Part shown: positions 62,157 to 64,000 of the stretch, piece after piece
How the letters are laid out: the number at the start of each line of letters is the position of its first letter
How positions within the stretch are numbered: position 1 is the first letter of the stretch
From: Acidimicrobiales bacterium
Lineage (GTDB): Bacteria; Actinomycetota; Acidimicrobiia; Acidimicrobiales; JACCXE01
Assembly (NCBI GenBank): GCA_035546775.1
Contig: DASZWD010000072.1
Coordinates: 1 to 64,000, forward strand
Direction of reading: 5' to 3'
DNA: 64,000 nt
The notes under the pieces: model-generated
The model's input: only the letters and a program-made list of their open reading frames with translations
Told to the model about the DNA's origin: nothing
Database searches by the model: none
Translations under genes and position numbers: made by a program

Positions 62157-64000
62157 GTGTCCGACGCGCTCCCTGAGGGCGTCGTCACCTTTCTGTTCAC
62201 CGACATCGAAGGCTCGACGCATCTCATCCAGAAACACGGCGACGCCTGGCCGGATCTGCTGACGACCCACTACGCACTCCTCGACGAACCCTTGACCCGC
62301 AACGGCGGCCGCCAGGTGGGCACCCGCGGCGACGCCGTATTCGTCGCTTTCGAGTCGGCCGACAACGCCCTCGCCGGTGCGCTCGAAGCCCAGGCGGCGG
62401 TGTCGAACTTCCCGTGGCCCGATCCCCCGCTGCGCGTGCGCATGGGGCTGCACACCGGCGAGGCCGTCGTGCGCAACGGCGACTACGTGGGCCTGGCGGT
62501 GCACGAGGCGGCGCGGATCTGTAGCGCTGGCCACGGCGGCCAGGTCTTGTGCTCGGCGTCGACGCTGCACTTCGCCGGTGGCCCACCCGAAGGCGCCACC
62601 CTCGTCGACCTCGGCCGTCATCGCCTGAAGGATCTGCCGTCGCCGACGCACCTGTGGCAACTCGGGCGCGCCGATCTGCGCGCCCACTTCCCCGGCGTGC
62701 GCGCCGACGCCGTCCCCGGCAACCTGCCCAAGCCGATCACCTCGTTCATCGGCCGCATGGACGAGCGCACCGATGCCGCCGAACGGATCCGCAGCGGCGC
62801 CAAGCTCGTCACCGTCACCGGCACCGGCGGCTCGGGCAAGACCCGGCTCGCCCTGCAGGTCGCTTCGGACGTCGTCGACGGATTCCCGCAGGGCGCCTGG
62901 CTCGTCGAACTCGCCGGGATCGCCGATCCCGACGACGTGCCCGACGCCGTCGCCAACGCCCTCGACCTGCTCGACCATCACGCGCCGACGAACGAGTCGC
63001 TCGCCGAAGCGCTCGCCAGCCGGCACTTGCTTCTTGTGCTCGACAACTGCGAGCACCAGCTCGCACCGGTCGCCGCGCTGGTGGAGCAGCTGTGCACCCA
63101 CTGCCCGCAGCTCGTGGTGCTCGCCACCAGCCAGGAGGCCCTCGGCATCCCGGGTGAGAGCGTGCTGCCGATCGGCGCCATGGTCGACGCCGAAGCGTTG
63201 CAACTCTTCGCCGACCGCGCCGCCGAACGCCGGCCGGGCTTCGCCCTCACCGACGCCAACTTCGCCACGGTGTCGGCCATTTGCCGCCGCCTCGACGGCA
63301 TCCCGCTCGCCATCGAACTCGCCGCCGGCCGCGTCGCCGCCCTGTCCGTCGACGAGATCAACGCCCGCCTCAACGACCAGTTCCGCTTGTTGACCGGCGG
63401 GTCACGCGCGGCGATGGCGCGCCAACAGACGCTGCGCGCCACCGTCGACTGGAGTTACAACCTGCTCGAGCCGATGGAGCAGACGCTGTTCGCCCGCCTG
63501 GCCGCGTTCTCCGGCAGCTGGAACCTCGACGCCGCAGTCGCGGTGTGCGCCTTCGGCGAGCTGTCGGAACTCGACGTGGTCGACGGCCTGGCCCGCCTCG
63601 TGGCCCGCAGCCTCGTCGTGGTGGAGGAACAGGACAACGCGTCGCGCTACCGCATGCTCGCCACCATCAAGCAGTACGCGCTCGAGCAGTTGAAGGACGG
63701 CAACGAACTTGTCACCGTGCGCGACCGCCACGCCACGTTCTTCCGCGCCCTGGCGCTGTCGGCCGACGCGGAGCTCACCGGCCTCAAGCAGTCCGAATGG
63801 TTGCGTCGCCTGGCGGTCGACGAGGCCAACGTGCGCGCCTGTCTCGACTGGCTCGGCGCCGCCGCGCTCGAGCCCGCGGTGGCGCTGTGGCGCTACTGGT
63901 TGGTGCGCGGCGACTGGGCCGGCGGCCGGCGCTGGATCGAGCAGGGCCTCGAACACATCGACGGCGTCGAGCCGCACCTCGTCGCCCGCGCCCTCGACGC
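62157..64000 (+). CDS. Adenylate/guanylate cyclase-ATPase regulator (3' end outside window)
   Basis: The visible 614 codons begin with GTG, giving MSDALPEG. Residues 8-170 are a class III nucleotidyl cyclase domain: VVTFLFTDIEGSTHLI and RGDAVFVAFESADNA hold the two metal Asp positions, and VRMGLHTGEAVVRNGDYVGLAVHEAARI follows. An NB-ARC/AfsR-type ATPase follows with Walker A VTGTGGSGKTRLA and Walker B LLLVLDNCEH, then a helical repeat region. Such proteins usually end in a tetratricopeptide and sometimes a LuxR domain, both beyond the edge. It was not closed because the frame leaves the window. Confidence 0.88.
   Translation, partial: MSDALPEGVVTFLFTDIEGSTHLIQKHGDAWPDLLTTHYALLDEPLTRNGGRQVGTRGDAVFVAFESADNALAGALEAQAAVSNFPWPDPPLRVRMGLHTGEAVVRNGDYVGLAVHEAARICSAGHGGQVLCSASTLHFAGGPPEGATLVDLGRHRLKDLPSPTHLWQLGRADLRAHFPGVRADAVPGNLPKPITSFIGRMDERTDAAERIRSGAKLVTVTGTGGSGKTRLALQVASDVVDGFPQGAWLVELAGIADPDDVPDAVANALDLLDHHAPTNESLAEALASRHLLLVLDNCEHQLAPVAALVEQLCTHCPQLVVLATSQEALGIPGESVLPIGAMVDAEALQLFADRAAERRPGFALTDANFATVSAICRRLDGIPLAIELAAGRVAALSVDEINARLNDQFRLLTGGSRAAMARQQTLRATVDWSYNLLEPMEQTLFARLAAFSGSWNLDAAVAVCAFGELSELDVVDGLARLVARSLVVVEEQDNASRYRMLATIKQYALEQLKDGNELVTVRDRHATFFRALALSADAELTGLKQSEWLRRLAVDEANVRACLDWLGAAALEPAVALWRYWLVRGDWAGGRRWIEQGLEHIDGVEPHLVARALD

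Overview
The window is a gene-dense stretch of high-GC actinobacterial chromosome. Several features point to an Acidimicrobiia-like lineage: a mycothiol ligase (MshC), an NADPH:F420 oxidoreductase and other F420-type enzymes, an FtsY with an N-terminal membrane anchor, a phosphatidylinositol synthase plus PIM acyltransferase pair, a class E sortase and many Thr/Pro-rich secreted proteins. The lineage is an inference; no rRNA or tRNA gene is present to confirm it. Intergenic gaps are short, none longer than about 160 bases. Many genes overlap by 1-4 bases (TAATG, ATGA, GTGA, TTGA), so most belong to operons.

Bases 1-18.6 kb are a mostly minus-strand housekeeping block read right to left. It runs rsmD, coaD, a DivIVA-like coiled-coil protein, DUF177, rpmF, plsX, acpP, rnc, mutM, smc, ftsY, a lipoprotein, ffh, rpsP, khpA and rimM. 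A 3.7-kb insert then carries a GNAT enzyme, a secreted beta-rich protein on the opposite strand, an ArsR/SRPBCC pair with its own palindrome, an M23-like lipoprotein and a YgjP-like metallopeptidase. After it come trmD and rplS, and the first codons of what may be lepB. From 18.6 to 30 kb lie a small plus-strand cassette (thioesterase, 54-residue zinc ribbon, P-loop kinase, HSL-type hydrolase), then recG and a FakA-like DhaL protein, then rpmB. Next is an AbiEi-like/DUF559 gene bracketed by two inverted stem-loop repeats, then thiD-thiL, a cold-shock-like protein and GTP-type PEP carboxykinase.

From 30 to 46 kb there is a metabolic and cell-surface mix: a PhyH-type dioxygenase, a four-TM protein, a ferritin-like protein, a RIO-type kinase with a possible 21-codon leader ORF, a Thr-rich membrane protein, an iron-type alcohol dehydrogenase, a histidine phosphatase, a PIG-L deacetylase, a class E sortase, a CoA transferase/racemase, an LLM oxidoreductase, galT-galK, a 1041-residue IPT/beta-propeller exoprotein, and the PIM acyltransferase and PI synthase pair. 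From 46 to 64 kb come an EF-G paralogue, a FIST protein with a hybrid histidine kinase 2 bases behind it, HIT-thrS, a secreted gluzincin protease, mshC, npdG, a flavin reductase, DUF6285 plus a phosphotransferase, an aldehyde dehydrogenase with a strong terminator, a 2TM protein, and a nucleotidyl cyclase-ATPase regulator that runs off the window.

For a second look I would choose, in order: the inverted-repeat-bracketed AbiEi-like cassette that ends exactly on the thiD stop codon; the FIST plus hybrid-kinase pair sitting inside an otherwise conserved thrS-HIT-PI synthase-PatA locus that lacks pimA; the alternating Cys pattern of the IPT exoprotein; the leader ORF and hairpin before the RIO kinase; and the apparent CTG start of thiL. 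I see no CRISPR array, prophage, IS transposase, origin or RNA gene.
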